Below, piece by piece: positions 43,046 through 51,744 of a stretch of DNA of 64,000 nt. The translations under genes were made by a program, and so were the position numbers. The DNA comes from Cystobacter ferrugineus (GTDB lineage Bacteria > Myxococcota > Myxococcia > Myxococcales > Myxococcaceae), in assembly GCF_001887355.1 (NCBI RefSeq), contig NZ_MPIN01000001.1:1-64000 (forward strand). Reading direction: 5' to 3'. Each line of letters begins with the position of its first letter. The first letter of the stretch is position 1. Below the pieces are notes generated by a model. That model ran no database searches and was not told where the DNA came from. It saw nothing but the letters and a program-made list of their open reading frames with translations.

Positions 43046-44287
43046 TCACCAGCGCACGGGCAGCACGTCGAAGCCGCGGAAGTTGAGGCTGTGGCACTTG
43101 AGGCGCGCCGGCCGCGTCTCGTCCAGGCGCAGCCCGGGCAGGTGCTCGAGCAGCAGGGAGATGCCGGTCTCCAGCTCGCGGCGCGCCAGGCCCGCGCCCA
43201 TGCAGTGGTGCGTGCCGAAGCCGAAGGACAGGTGCCGGTGCTGGGAGTGGTCCCGGGTGATGTCGAAGCGGTCCGGCTCGGGGAAGGCCCTCGGGTCGCG
43301 GTTGGCGGCGGCCATGCCCAGGAACACCACGTCGCCCGCGCGGATGCGCTGGCCGCGCAGCTCCACGTCCGCGATGGCCACGCGGAAGACGAAGGGCACC
43401 GCCGGGTGGAAGCGCACGCTCTCCTCCACCGCGGAGCGCACCCGCTCCGGCTCCTCGCGCAGCACCTGGAGCTGCTCGGGGTGGGTGAGCAGATCATGCA
43501 CGCAGTTGCTCAACTGGTCCGTCGTGGTGGTGTGTCCGGCGAACATCAGCAGGATGGCGTTGGCCACCAGCTCGCCCGCGGTCATGTGGCCCAGCGCCTC
43601 CGCCTGCACCATCATGCCGAGCGCGTCCGGAGTGGGGTGGGCGCGGCGCTGCTCGATGAGGGGCAGGAAGTACGCCTTCATCTCCACCATGGCCTGGTTG
43701 GCCCGGCGCGCCGTGTCCAGCATGCTGGCCCCCGCCGCGGGCGCGGCGAACTCCGCCAGCATGTCCGACCAGCGCCGGAAGCGCTCGCGATCCTCCGCGG
43801 GCACCCCCAACAGCTCCGCCAGCACGCGCGTGGGCAGCGGATAGGAGATCTCCTGGGCGAGGTTCATCCAGTGCCGCTCGCGCACGCCCTCCAACAGCGC
43901 CGCCATGGTGTGGTGGATGCAGGCGCGCATCTCCTCCAGCTTCATGGGCGTGAAGCCCGCGCCCGACTGCCGGCGCACCCGCGTGTGCTCCGGGCCCACG
44001 CGCATGACCATCTGGTCGCGCGTGGTCTCCATGAACTCGCGGATGGTTTCCGGCTCCAGGCCCTGGATTTGATACTCGAAGAACTTCCAGCGCTCGGCGC
44101 TCAGGCGCGGATCCCGGAAGCAGGCCATCACGTCGTCGTAGCGTGTGACGAACCAGGCCTGGAGCGGCTCCGACCAGTGCACCGGTTCGTGCTCCCGCAG
44201 CTCGTGGTAGAGCGGAATGGGATTGTTCAGGTTCTGCGGACTGACCGGATTGCGGTCCATCCCCACCATGGCAACAGTGCTCGGCAT
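43046..44287 (-). CDS. Cytochrome P450 (first)
   Basis: 413 residues, class I bacterial P450. I-helix LLMFAGHTTTTDQL, ExxR motif in AVEESVRFHP, heme ligand Cys362 in FGFGTHHCMGAGLARREL. It hydroxylates or epoxidises a small organic substrate using ferredoxin-supplied electrons; no ferredoxin or reductase is adjacent. Closest in type to CYP107/CYP-like secondary-metabolism enzymes. Convergent with the response regulator, 6 bp between stops. The other P450 of this window (55621-56835) is a clearly different sequence. Confidence 0.93.
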   Translation of the reverse strand: MPSTVAMVGMDRNPVSPQNLNNPIPLYHELREHEPVHWSEPLQAWFVTRYDDVMACFRDPRLSAERWKFFEYQIQGLEPETIREFMETTRDQMVMRVGPEHTRVRRQSGAGFTPMKLEEMRACIHHTMAALLEGVRERHWMNLAQEISYPLPTRVLAELLGVPAEDRERFRRWSDMLAEFAAPAAGASMLDTARRANQAMVEMKAYFLPLIEQRRAHPTPDALGMMVQAEALGHMTAGELVANAILLMFAGHTTTTDQLSNCVHDLLTHPEQLQVLREEPERVRSAVEESVRFHPAVPFVFRVAIADVELRGQRIRAGDVVFLGMAAANRDPRAFPEPDRFDITRDHSQHRHLSFGFGTHHCMGAGLARRELETGISLLLEHLPGLRLDETRPARLKCHSLNFRGFDVLPVRW

Positions 44288-44563
44288 GGGCGACTCCCTC
44301 GAGGCGCGAGGCCCGTGGAGCCGTGTGCCCGCTCAAGCACGGTCACGGCCGCGGACCTCGCGTGCCGGGAGCTATGAGCAGAGGTTGTGCCAGCGTTCGT
44401 TGGAGCGCGGGGGCGCGCAGGGGGACTGGAAAGATGCGAGCTGGTTCGCGCTGGCCTCCCGCGCGCTTGAACCCGGGGGCAGGGCGGCTTTCGGCTCGGC
44501 GACAGTCTTCCTGGAGTAGGGACGCACCCGAGGGTCGGAGCATACCCGCCCGGCGCGCGAGGA

Positions 44564-45211
44564 CTAGCAGGTGGTATCGCGCACCAGACGCAGGTGGGAC
44601 TTCTTGCCGCGCGTGGACGAGGCGGAGGCGCGCGCGCGCGCCGAGCGGCCTGGCAGCGGGCGCTGGGTGTACTCCGGGGCGCCGTGCGCCGGCACGAACG
44701 GGTCCGCGGGTCCGCGCAGTCCCGAGCGCAGGAAAACCAGGAAGAGCACCGGCAGCAGCAGGGACACGAGCACCAGCGGCAGGAAGGAGCTGGTGAAGAG
44801 CTGATCGAGCGCGGGCGCGGGATCCGGCATGGCGAGCAGGGCGGTGAGCAGCAGCCACCACAGGCCGCACGCCAGCAGTCCCACGCCGCCCACCCACAGC
44901 TTCACCCGAGACCAGAACGTGCGCTGATCCGGAAAGGCGAGCAGCTTGCCCGCCGTCGACTCGCGCCGCAGGGGCTCGGCCTCCTGGGCGCGAGCCAGCC
45001 TCCAGGTGCCTCCCGTCGCCCCCGCGCTCCGGCTCGAGGGGAGCGCGCTCCGGTGGCGCCAGCGCATCACCAGCGCCGAGGCCAGCAGCACGTAGGCCAC
45101 GAACACCGCGGGTCCCATGCCGAGCGCGTCCCCGGCGCCATGGAGCAGCGCCGCGCAGCCGAGGCCCGACAACAAACGCCCGAGGAGGGGGGAAGAGGGA
45201 AACACCAACAT
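44564..45211 (-). CDS. Hypothetical membrane protein
   Basis: 215 residues with four or five hydrophobic segments: two near the N-terminus (LLGRLLSGLGCAALLHGAGDALGMGPAVFVAYVLLASALVM) and two later ones (LWVGGVGLLACGLWWLLLTALLAM and FLPLVLVSLLLPVLFLVFL). The cytoplasmic tail is basic. No family recognised. Start at 45211 from the first hydrophobic segment. The 276 bp between this gene's stop and the first P450's start hold no convincing gene. Confidence 0.6.
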   Translation of the reverse strand: MLVFPSSPLLGRLLSGLGCAALLHGAGDALGMGPAVFVAYVLLASALVMRWRHRSALPSSRSAGATGGTWRLARAQEAEPLRRESTAGKLLAFPDQRTFWSRVKLWVGGVGLLACGLWWLLLTALLAMPDPAPALDQLFTSSFLPLVLVSLLLPVLFLVFLRSGLRGPADPFVPAHGAPEYTQRPLPGRSARARASASSTRGKKSHLRLVRDTTC

Positions 45212-45356
45212 TCCCCAACGGTAGCAGAGATGACGGCCTTCTCTAGTTTGCCGCCCCGTGGAGTGAAGGGTGGTGGGCGTTCGCGTGGAGGTTTCCGCTG
45301 GGAGTGAAGCAGGTTCAACCCCGCTCCTCTTCCCTTTTCCCCTCGAGGTCCGCCGC

Positions 45357-46610
45357 TCAGGGGAGGGGATTGACGATGGGGTCGGGCATCACCCAGAGCG
45401 CGGCGGGGTCGGTATAGGCCTGGTCGAAGGCGTAGAGGATGCCCGTCCAGCGATCCCAGAAGACGGACCAGCTGTACTCGGTGGGGGGCGAGGTGAGGGG
45501 GTTGCCGTCGCGATCCGGCTGGCTGTAGGCGTAGTCGGCGTAGGTCCACTCCTGGGTGCCGAAGTCCGTCCTGAGCAGGGGCGTGAGGGCTTGCAGCAGG
45601 GCGGGGCGGGACACCTCGCCCGGCAGGAGCTGCGCCGGGGCGAAGACGGGCTGCGCCATGTCATGCTGCTCGCGCCAGGCCACGTAGTTGTTGCCCATGG
45701 CGATGAGCGCGTCACGCCAGGCGGGCGTGGGCGCGCGGCGGGCCTCCTCGTAGAGCGCGAAGGCCGCCACGAGCAGGCTCTTCCAGCTCATCGCCGGCAG
45801 CACTTCCTCCAGCCGGTAGGGCCGGGGCGTGTCGTGGGCGTGCGCGAGGGCGTACGCGTAGGCCAGCCGCGCCTCGGACTCCACGGCCCCCGCGAGTTGG
45901 AACTCCGCCAGCACGCGCTCCGGCGTCACCTCGCCCGTGAGGCCCCGGCGCCAGTCCAGGAACAGCCGCGCCGAGCCGCCGATGTCCGTGTAGATGGCCA
46001 GGTTGCCCTCGTGGAGCGCCCGCTCGAGGGTGTTGGCCAGCGCCTCCGCCTTGTCGAGCGGGTGGGTGCCCGGCGCGCTCCAGTAGAGCGCGGCGAGGCG
46101 CGAGGAGGTGGCGAGCAGCGTGCGGGGATCCGCCAGCGCCGCGCCATTGAGGGACGTGGTGAGCGAGGCGACGGACGTGGCCGCGTCGATGGTCAGCCCC
46201 TGGAGGACGAGATCCAGCGAGAGCTGCTCCAGGGTGAGCAACACCGTGCCGGTGAGGCCCGCGCGGGTGAGCGATTGCAGGATGGAGAACGCGGGCTCGC
46301 CCCGGGCGGTGGTGATGATCTCGCGCGCGAGCGCGGCGGAGAGCATGCCCTGGCCTCCCGTGCGCGAGGCATGCGGCGCGAAGGCGAACCAGTTGGGCCG
46401 CACGAGGCTGCTGCCGCCCGGCTGGAGCGTGGGATCGAGCAGCCCGCCCAGCTCATAGGCGATCTCGATGTAGCCCAGGGTGATGCGGCGGTTGTCGTCG
46501 AGCGGGGTGGGCGCGGCGTCGGCGTGGGCGCGCGGAAGCAGGACCAGGGAGGCCAGCACCAGGGCGGCGGTGGCCCAGGTGGACACGGTACGGCGGAGGG
46601 GGTTGTTCAC
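45357..46610 (-). CDS. Secreted hypothetical protein, 417 aa
   Basis: From a GTG at 46610 with GGAG 9 bp upstream, the product starts MNNPLRRTVSTWATAALVLASLVLLPRAHADA, a cleavable signal peptide. The mature protein is mostly alpha-helical with repeated A/L-rich helices (GQGMLSAALAREIITTA, GLTGTVLLTLEQLSLDLVLQGLTIDAATSVASLTTSL) and aromatic-rich turns toward the end (WTYADYAYSQPDRDG.. YSWSVFWDRWTGILYAFDQAY). It contains no cysteines or known catalytic motif. It looks like a periplasmic or exported protein of helical-repeat type. Not recognised. Confidence 0.65.
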   Translation of the reverse strand: MNNPLRRTVSTWATAALVLASLVLLPRAHADAAPTPLDDNRRITLGYIEIAYELGGLLDPTLQPGGSSLVRPNWFAFAPHASRTGGQGMLSAALAREIITTARGEPAFSILQSLTRAGLTGTVLLTLEQLSLDLVLQGLTIDAATSVASLTTSLNGAALADPRTLLATSSRLAALYWSAPGTHPLDKAEALANTLERALHEGNLAIYTDIGGSARLFLDWRRGLTGEVTPERVLAEFQLAGAVESEARLAYAYALAHAHDTPRPYRLEEVLPAMSWKSLLVAAFALYEEARRAPTPAWRDALIAMGNNYVAWREQHDMAQPVFAPAQLLPGEVSRPALLQALTPLLRTDFGTQEWTYADYAYSQPDRDGNPLTSPPTEYSWSVFWDRWTGILYAFDQAYTDPAALWVMPDPIVNPLP

Positions 46611-46857
46611 GAGGAGGGACTCCAGGAGATCGAGCCGGGTGGGGCGGCGCCCAAGATACGCATCGCCTCCCACCCGCCAAGCGGCCCTTCTCTCTCCGTG
46701 AAGAACTTTGTGAGTCAAATATCAATTTGATGTACAAACATTCTTGGGAGGAATTGCGGCGCGCGCGCCACAAGGGGGGGTGGAGTGTCTGTCTGGTATT
46801 GGGAGATGTCGAGGAGTCGTGTACCTTGCACGGCGTATTTCCTGCCGAAGGTCGAAC

Positions 46858-48813
46858 GTGTCCCACCAGACGCCGTCTCTCCCTGCCCCTTCCGCTCCTC
46901 TTCTCCCGACTCCCCACACGCCGCCTGGCGCCGCCCTCCGCGCGCCGGAGCCGACCCCCGCGCCCGTCGTGAGCGCGGCCCCGGCGCCCCTGCCCGTCGC
47001 CACGGCCACGGCGCGTCTGGCTTTCGAGCTGTTGATGTCCCTGGATCTCGACGGCGATGGGCGGCTCACGCAGCGCGACGCCGGTCTGGCGCGCGAGGCG
47101 GGGCTGCGCTTCGCGGTGGATCTGGAGCTGGGCCCGGGCGTGCGGCTGGAGCTGGCCGGCGCGGAGCGGCTGGCGCATGCCGCGGACGTGCTCGCCGAGA
47201 TGGTGCTCGAGGACCGGGGAGACGAGCCCGGACTGCCCCTGGAGCGCTTGCTGGAGTCGCGCACCACGGCGATGCGCAAGTTGCTGGACCGGGGCTGGGA
47301 GGGGCTCGTGCGCCGCTCGGACCGGGCCGTGGATTTGAAGAAGGCCCTCGAGGTGATGCCCGTGAAGGATCCCCAGGGCCGCGCGCGCGTGTACGTGCCC
47401 GCGCGTGACCGCCAGGCGCTCAAGAAGCTGCGCGCCGAGGCCCGCCGCGTCGGCGGCCTGGAGACGGTGCCGCTGCACAAGCCTCGCGGTGCCGAGGACT
47501 GGCGCACCCTCATGCGCGAGCCGGGCATGCTCTACCTGCCCCGGCCCTACATCGTCCCGGGCGGCCGCTTCGTGCAGATGTTCGGCTGGGACAGCTACTT
47601 CAACGCCCGGGGCGCCCTGTCCTCCGGCCGCGCCGAGCTCGCCCGGGACATGCTCGAGAACCAGCTCTACGAGATCGAGCACTACGGGAAGATTCCCAAC
47701 TCCAACCTCAGCTACCACCTGTCGCGCACCCAGCCGCCGCTCATGCCCCGGCTGGCGTTGGAGGTGCACGCGGCGCGCTCGGACCGGCGGCTGCTCAAGC
47801 GCGTGGCCCGCGTGGCCGAGATGGAGTGGGAGGAGGTCTTCCGCACCGGACCCCGCGCCACGCCTGGCGGGCTGTCGCGCTACCTGGACGACGCCGACGG
47901 GCCCGACGCCGAGGACCTGTCCGCCTTCTACGACGGCGCGCGGCCGGATGACGCCGGGTTCCACCGCCATGATCGGGCCATCCGCGAGAGCGGCTGGGAC
48001 ATGTGCCACCGCTTCGCCACCGCCACCCACCACCACGAGCCGGTGTGCCTCAACTCGCTCCTGTTCCAGTACGAGATGGATCTGGCGACGGTGTGGCGGC
48101 GGCTCGAGGGGGAGGGCAGCACGCGCGCGGCCCGCTTCACCCGGGCGGCGCGGGCCCGGGCGCGCACCATGCGCGCGCGCTTCTGGGACGCCGAGCGGGG
48201 CCTCTTCTTCGATCATGACTTCGTGGCCGGACGGCGCTCGAGCTACGAGAGCCTCGCCACCTTCTACCCGCTGTGGACGGGCTGGGCCTCGCGCGAGGAG
48301 GCCGCCAGCGTGGCCGCCGCGCTCCCGCGCTTCCTGCACGACGGCGGACTGACCGCGAGCACCCGCGCCTCGCGCGAGGCCGCCGGGGGCGAGAACCTGC
48401 AGTGGGACTGGCCCTTTGGCTGGGCACCGCACCAGGTCATCGCCGTGGAGGGCCTGCGCCGCTACGGCTTCCACGCCGAGGCCGACGCGGTGGCCTACCG
48501 CTGGCTGTCCATGGTGCTGGACATCGCCGGGAGCCACAACGGCCTCATCAAGGAGAAGTACGACGTGGTGCGCTGCTCGGCCGAGGTCCCCGTCGAGTAC
48601 GGCAACCAGGGCGCGGATCGCGGCGCGCTCCTGGCCTCCCGGAACGAGCGCACCCTGGGCTTCGCCTGGACGAACGCCTCGGTGCTCCTGCTGCTCGGCG
48701 GCCTGTCGCCCGGGCTGCGCGAGGCGCTCGACGCCGGCATCCCCGCGGATCGGGTGCTGGGCCCCAAGGAGCTGGTGGGTTCGGGTGGTCCCCGCGGCAA
48801 GCGCGCCGCCTGA
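46858..48813 (+). CDS. Trehalase, GH37
   Basis: 651 residues. Both trehalase signatures are present: PGGRFVQMFGWDSYFNARG and QWDWPFGWAP. The general acid is Asp381 (ESGWDMCHRF) and the base is likely Glu580 (VEYGNQGADRG..FAWTNAS). It hydrolyses trehalose to two glucoses. No signal peptide is visible; instead a Pro/Ala-rich leader is followed by an EF-hand-like loop DLDGDGRLTQRD near residue 62, unusual for GH37. Start is a GTG at 46858 with GAAGG 7 bp before it. It degrades the same sugar that the GlgE operon at 1.2-8.4 kb uses, so the two routes compete for trehalose. Confidence 0.9.
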   Translation: MSHQTPSLPAPSAPLLPTPHTPPGAALRAPEPTPAPVVSAAPAPLPVATATARLAFELLMSLDLDGDGRLTQRDAGLAREAGLRFAVDLELGPGVRLELAGAERLAHAADVLAEMVLEDRGDEPGLPLERLLESRTTAMRKLLDRGWEGLVRRSDRAVDLKKALEVMPVKDPQGRARVYVPARDRQALKKLRAEARRVGGLETVPLHKPRGAEDWRTLMREPGMLYLPRPYIVPGGRFVQMFGWDSYFNARGALSSGRAELARDMLENQLYEIEHYGKIPNSNLSYHLSRTQPPLMPRLALEVHAARSDRRLLKRVARVAEMEWEEVFRTGPRATPGGLSRYLDDADGPDAEDLSAFYDGARPDDAGFHRHDRAIRESGWDMCHRFATATHHHEPVCLNSLLFQYEMDLATVWRRLEGEGSTRAARFTRAARARARTMRARFWDAERGLFFDHDFVAGRRSSYESLATFYPLWTGWASREEAASVAAALPRFLHDGGLTASTRASREAAGGENLQWDWPFGWAPHQVIAVEGLRRYGFHAEADAVAYRWLSMVLDIAGSHNGLIKEKYDVVRCSAEVPVEYGNQGADRGALLASRNERTLGFAWTNASVLLLLGGLSPGLREALDAGIPADRVLGPKELVGSGGPRGKRAA

Positions 48814-48850
48814 GTTCCTCCCCACCTTCCGGGGAAATTCAGCGGTCGGA

Positions 48851-48881
48851 TTGACCCCATGGTGGGTAGAGGTTGACCCAT
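48851..48881. promoter_or_regulatory. Direct repeats upstream of the histidine kinase
   Basis: TTGACCCCAT (48851-48860) and TTGACCCAT (48873-48881) stand 22 bp apart start to start, two helical turns, and 16-46 bp upstream of the ATG. An overlapping ACCC-N6-GGGT inverted repeat is also present. Could be tandem operator half-sites or two -35-like elements. Confidence 0.35.
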
Positions 48882-48896
48882 CCGTTGTTCTAGAGG

Positions 48897-50672
48897 ATGG
48901 TCGAGCCCGCGAACGGACACGAGCGGGTGAGCGGACGGATGGAACGGCCCGGGCATCCCGGCACTCCGGATGAAGGGGAGCCGGTGGAGACACAGCGGGA
49001 CGGAGCGCCCACGGCGGAGCAATCGCTGCGGGCGAGCAACCTGCTGCTGCACGCGCTCACCGAGGTGCAGACGGAGTTCATCCAGGGTCACGACACGCAC
49101 CAGCTCTTCGACAAGCTGTTGTTGGTGCTGCTCAAGCTCACGCACAGCGAGTACGGCTTCATTGGCGAGGTGCTGTTCACGCCCGAGGGCACGCCCTTCT
49201 TGCGCACGCGTGCCGTCACCCACGTGGCGTGGACGGACACGCTGCGCGAGTTCTACCTCCGCGAGGTGTCCACGGGGCTGGAGTTCCCCCACCTGCAGAA
49301 GCTCTTCGGCGCCGTCATGGTGAGCGGCCGGCCGGTGCTGGACAACGCACCGAGCCCGGAGGAGTTCGGCACACGGCTCGAGGATCACCCGCCGCTGAGC
49401 AGCTTCCTGGGGCTGCCCTTCCACTCGCCCACGGAGATGGTGGGCATGGTGGGCCTGGCCAACCGGCCGGGGGGCTTCGACACCGGGGTCATCACCTTCC
49501 TGCGGCCCGTGCTGGCCACGTGCTGCGCCATCCTCCAGGGCCTACGCAACGAGCAGCGGCGCCGGCGGGCCGAGGACGCGCAACGGCGCTCGGCGGAGAG
49601 CTTCCGCCTGCTCATCGAGCGCTCGCCGGACGCCATCTTCATCCATCGCCGTGGCATGCTGCTCTTCGCCAACTCGGCCGCGGTGCGGCTGCTGGGGTAC
49701 ACGAGCGGTGAGCAGCTCCGGGGCCGTGAGCTCGAGGCGTTCGTGCAGTCCGGGGGCGAGGCGATGCTGCACGAGTCCCCCGGGGGCAATGGGCTGCTCG
49801 AGGTGCGCTTCCGCCATTGCCAGGGCCACGAGGTGGTGGGCGAGGTGGTGACGTTGTCGCTCGTGTTCGACGGGCGGCCCGCGGTGGTGTGCATCGCGCG
49901 CGACATGACCGAGCGCCGCCAGGTGCAGCAGAAGCTGCGCGCCACCGAGCGCATGGTGTCCCTGGGCACGCTGGCGGCGGGCGTGGCGCATGAAATCAAC
50001 AACCCCTTGTCCTATCTGCTGAGCAACCTGCACTTCGTGGACGACGAGCTGTCGGCCATGGCCGAGGCGGGCGAGCCGCTGGGGAGCGCGCGGGGAGGGG
50101 AGCTGCGCGAGGCGCTCAAGGAGGCGCTGTCGGGCAGCCTGCGGGTGCGCGACATCGTGCGCGACTTGAAGACGTTCTCGCGCGACACCGAGGATCAACG
50201 CGGCTGGGTGGACGTGCGGGGCGTGCTCGACTCCTGCGTGAACATCGCATGGAGTGAGATTCGCCACCGGGCGCGGCTGGAGAAGGACTACGGCGAGGTG
50301 CCGCTGGTGGAGGCCAACGAGTCCCGGCTGGCGCAGATCTTCCTCAACCTGCTCGTCAACGCGGCGCAGGCGATTCCGCACGGGGATGTGCGGGCGAATG
50401 AGATCCGCGTCTCCACGCACCACGAGGGTGAGCAGGTGGTGGTGGCGGTGCGGGACACGGGGGCGGGCATCTCCGAGGAGAACCTCCGCCGGCTGTTCGA
50501 GCCGTTCTTCACGACCAAGCCGGTGGGCGTGGGCACGGGGCTGGGATTGTCCATCTGCCATGGCATCGTCACGGGCATGGGCGGACGCATCACCGTGGAC
50601 AGCAAGCTCGGCGAGGGCACCACGTTCCGGGTGTTCCTGCCCATCAAGCGCCCCGCGGGCGTGTCCGCGTAG
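48897..50672 (+). CDS. Hybrid-type sensor histidine kinase (GAF-PAS-HisKA-HATPase)
   Basis: 591 residues, soluble. GAF domain (about 50-215: EVQTEFIQGHDTHQLFDKLLLVLL.. FLGLPFHSPTEMVGMVGLANRPGGFD), PAS domain (about 235-345), then the dimerisation helix with LAAGVAHEINNPLSYL (His365) and the ATPase domain with NLLVNAAQAIPHG (N box), DTGAGISEENLRRLFEPFFTTK (G1, F box) and GTGLGLSICHGIVTGMGG (G2). It has no receiver domain and no adjacent response regulator. ATG at 48897 sits right behind GAGG; a later start, after the low-complexity leader, is possible. Confidence 0.93.
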   Translation: MVEPANGHERVSGRMERPGHPGTPDEGEPVETQRDGAPTAEQSLRASNLLLHALTEVQTEFIQGHDTHQLFDKLLLVLLKLTHSEYGFIGEVLFTPEGTPFLRTRAVTHVAWTDTLREFYLREVSTGLEFPHLQKLFGAVMVSGRPVLDNAPSPEEFGTRLEDHPPLSSFLGLPFHSPTEMVGMVGLANRPGGFDTGVITFLRPVLATCCAILQGLRNEQRRRRAEDAQRRSAESFRLLIERSPDAIFIHRRGMLLFANSAAVRLLGYTSGEQLRGRELEAFVQSGGEAMLHESPGGNGLLEVRFRHCQGHEVVGEVVTLSLVFDGRPAVVCIARDMTERRQVQQKLRATERMVSLGTLAAGVAHEINNPLSYLLSNLHFVDDELSAMAEAGEPLGSARGGELREALKEALSGSLRVRDIVRDLKTFSRDTEDQRGWVDVRGVLDSCVNIAWSEIRHRARLEKDYGEVPLVEANESRLAQIFLNLLVNAAQAIPHGDVRANEIRVSTHHEGEQVVVAVRDTGAGISEENLRRLFEPFFTTKPVGVGTGLGLSICHGIVTGMGGRITVDSKLGEGTTFRVFLPIKRPAGVSA

Positions 50673-50730
50673 GCGGCGGGTTTCTCCGCGAGATTGTGAT
50701 CAAGAGCAAATCGACTGCTACCAAGAGTGC

Positions 50731-51699
50731 ATGAGGAGTAGGCTCCCGTCCAAACTGAGCCATATCCGGCGTGAGGATGGCGGCAAGGGCCGGCACTGCT
50801 CTAAAGAATGCTTGACTAAGTATCTAGATTGTCTCGAGTTGCAGAAGGCAAATGCCCTGGAGTTTTCCGCCACAAACGATGCAGTCGAGTGGTTGAAGCG
50901 AAACCGGAAGGAAGTCCTTGTCGGCTCGATCGTCATCATCGCAGGTGCCGCAAATTCGGAACAGCACGAGGCGCTCAGGAACTCAAGAATCGCACTTCAT
51001 TTCATCCTGGAGCGGAACGAGGCAGGGGCGTTCGAGGAGTTCTTCAAGAACTTCAATAATAAGGACTCCTTTACTCCGGTTCTCTCTTTCTCGACGAAGG
51101 AAGAGGCCGACGCCTGGCTTGAAGCACACCCCGCTCCACCCCATGGAGCTTTCGTCGGGGTAGGGCAGTTGCGCTACCATGTTGCCTACGCGCGCGAACT
51201 CAAGCACCGCAAGTTGCTGCCTCTCCCCACTCAGGAAGAGTGGGCACGGATGGAGGAGGAGCCCGAGCAAGAAGAGGTTGAAGAGGAATCCAATCATCCC
51301 CCTCCAAAACTCGGCGCGGAGTTCCACCTTTTCGACCTTCTCAACGTGGTCTGCTTCTACCTTTACGAGATGGAGCAGCGGATGTCCTCGCCCGAAGAGA
51401 TCGAGGCCCTCAAAACCGCCAAGATTGCCTTCCACTTCGTAATGGACACGGGGGAGGAGCATGGCTTCAAGGAGTACCTGGAGACCCTCCGCTCCTCCAT
51501 GGTCTCGCCCGCCGCCCTCCAGTCCTTCTCGACCCGCGAGGAAGCGGAGTCCTGGTTGGCGAGGCAACCCGAGCCTCCACCTCCAGTGGTAGTCGCCATC
51601 GGACGCGACCTCTATTCCGTAGGGTACAATCGTAGGCATCAGATGCGCTTGCTGCTGCGCATTCCCACGCCCCAGGTGTTGGACACCAGAGCGCCGTGA
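50731..51699 (+). CDS. Unrecognised ORF with cysteine motif, membrane helix and duplicated domain
   Basis: 322 residues from the ATG at 50731, but coding-like sequence starts earlier: DQEQIDCYQEC is encoded in frame at 50698-50730, only about 20 bp after the kinase stop, with no start codon. The full pattern is Cys-x3-Cys ... Cys-x3-Cys-x6-Cys, then one membrane helix (VLVGSIVIIAGAA). After that come two copies of an approximately 85-residue domain (about 91-180 and 220-315), each with helix, FSTxEEAxxWL, PxPP and a closing beta pair (VGVGQLRYHVAYAR.. and VAIGRDLYSVGYNR..). The GC content is visibly lower than in neighbours. Possibly a truncated toxin or immunity-type gene. Function unknown. 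Confidence 0.55.
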   Translation: MRSRLPSKLSHIRREDGGKGRHCSKECLTKYLDCLELQKANALEFSATNDAVEWLKRNRKEVLVGSIVIIAGAANSEQHEALRNSRIALHFILERNEAGAFEEFFKNFNNKDSFTPVLSFSTKEEADAWLEAHPAPPHGAFVGVGQLRYHVAYARELKHRKLLPLPTQEEWARMEEEPEQEEVEEESNHPPPKLGAEFHLFDLLNVVCFYLYEMEQRMSSPEEIEALKTAKIAFHFVMDTGEEHGFKEYLETLRSSMVSPAALQSFSTREEAESWLARQPEPPPPVVVAIGRDLYSVGYNRRHQMRLLLRIPTPQVLDTRAP

Positions 51700-51744
51700 C
51701 ATGACTCCTGGCGTGAGCCGGAGATACCTCGCGGGGCAGGGGAT

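Noticed and set aside
44288-44563. Small gene between the first P450 and the membrane protein
   Set aside because: Open frames there have no start with a ribosome site and no protein-like composition; nothing else is evident in the region.
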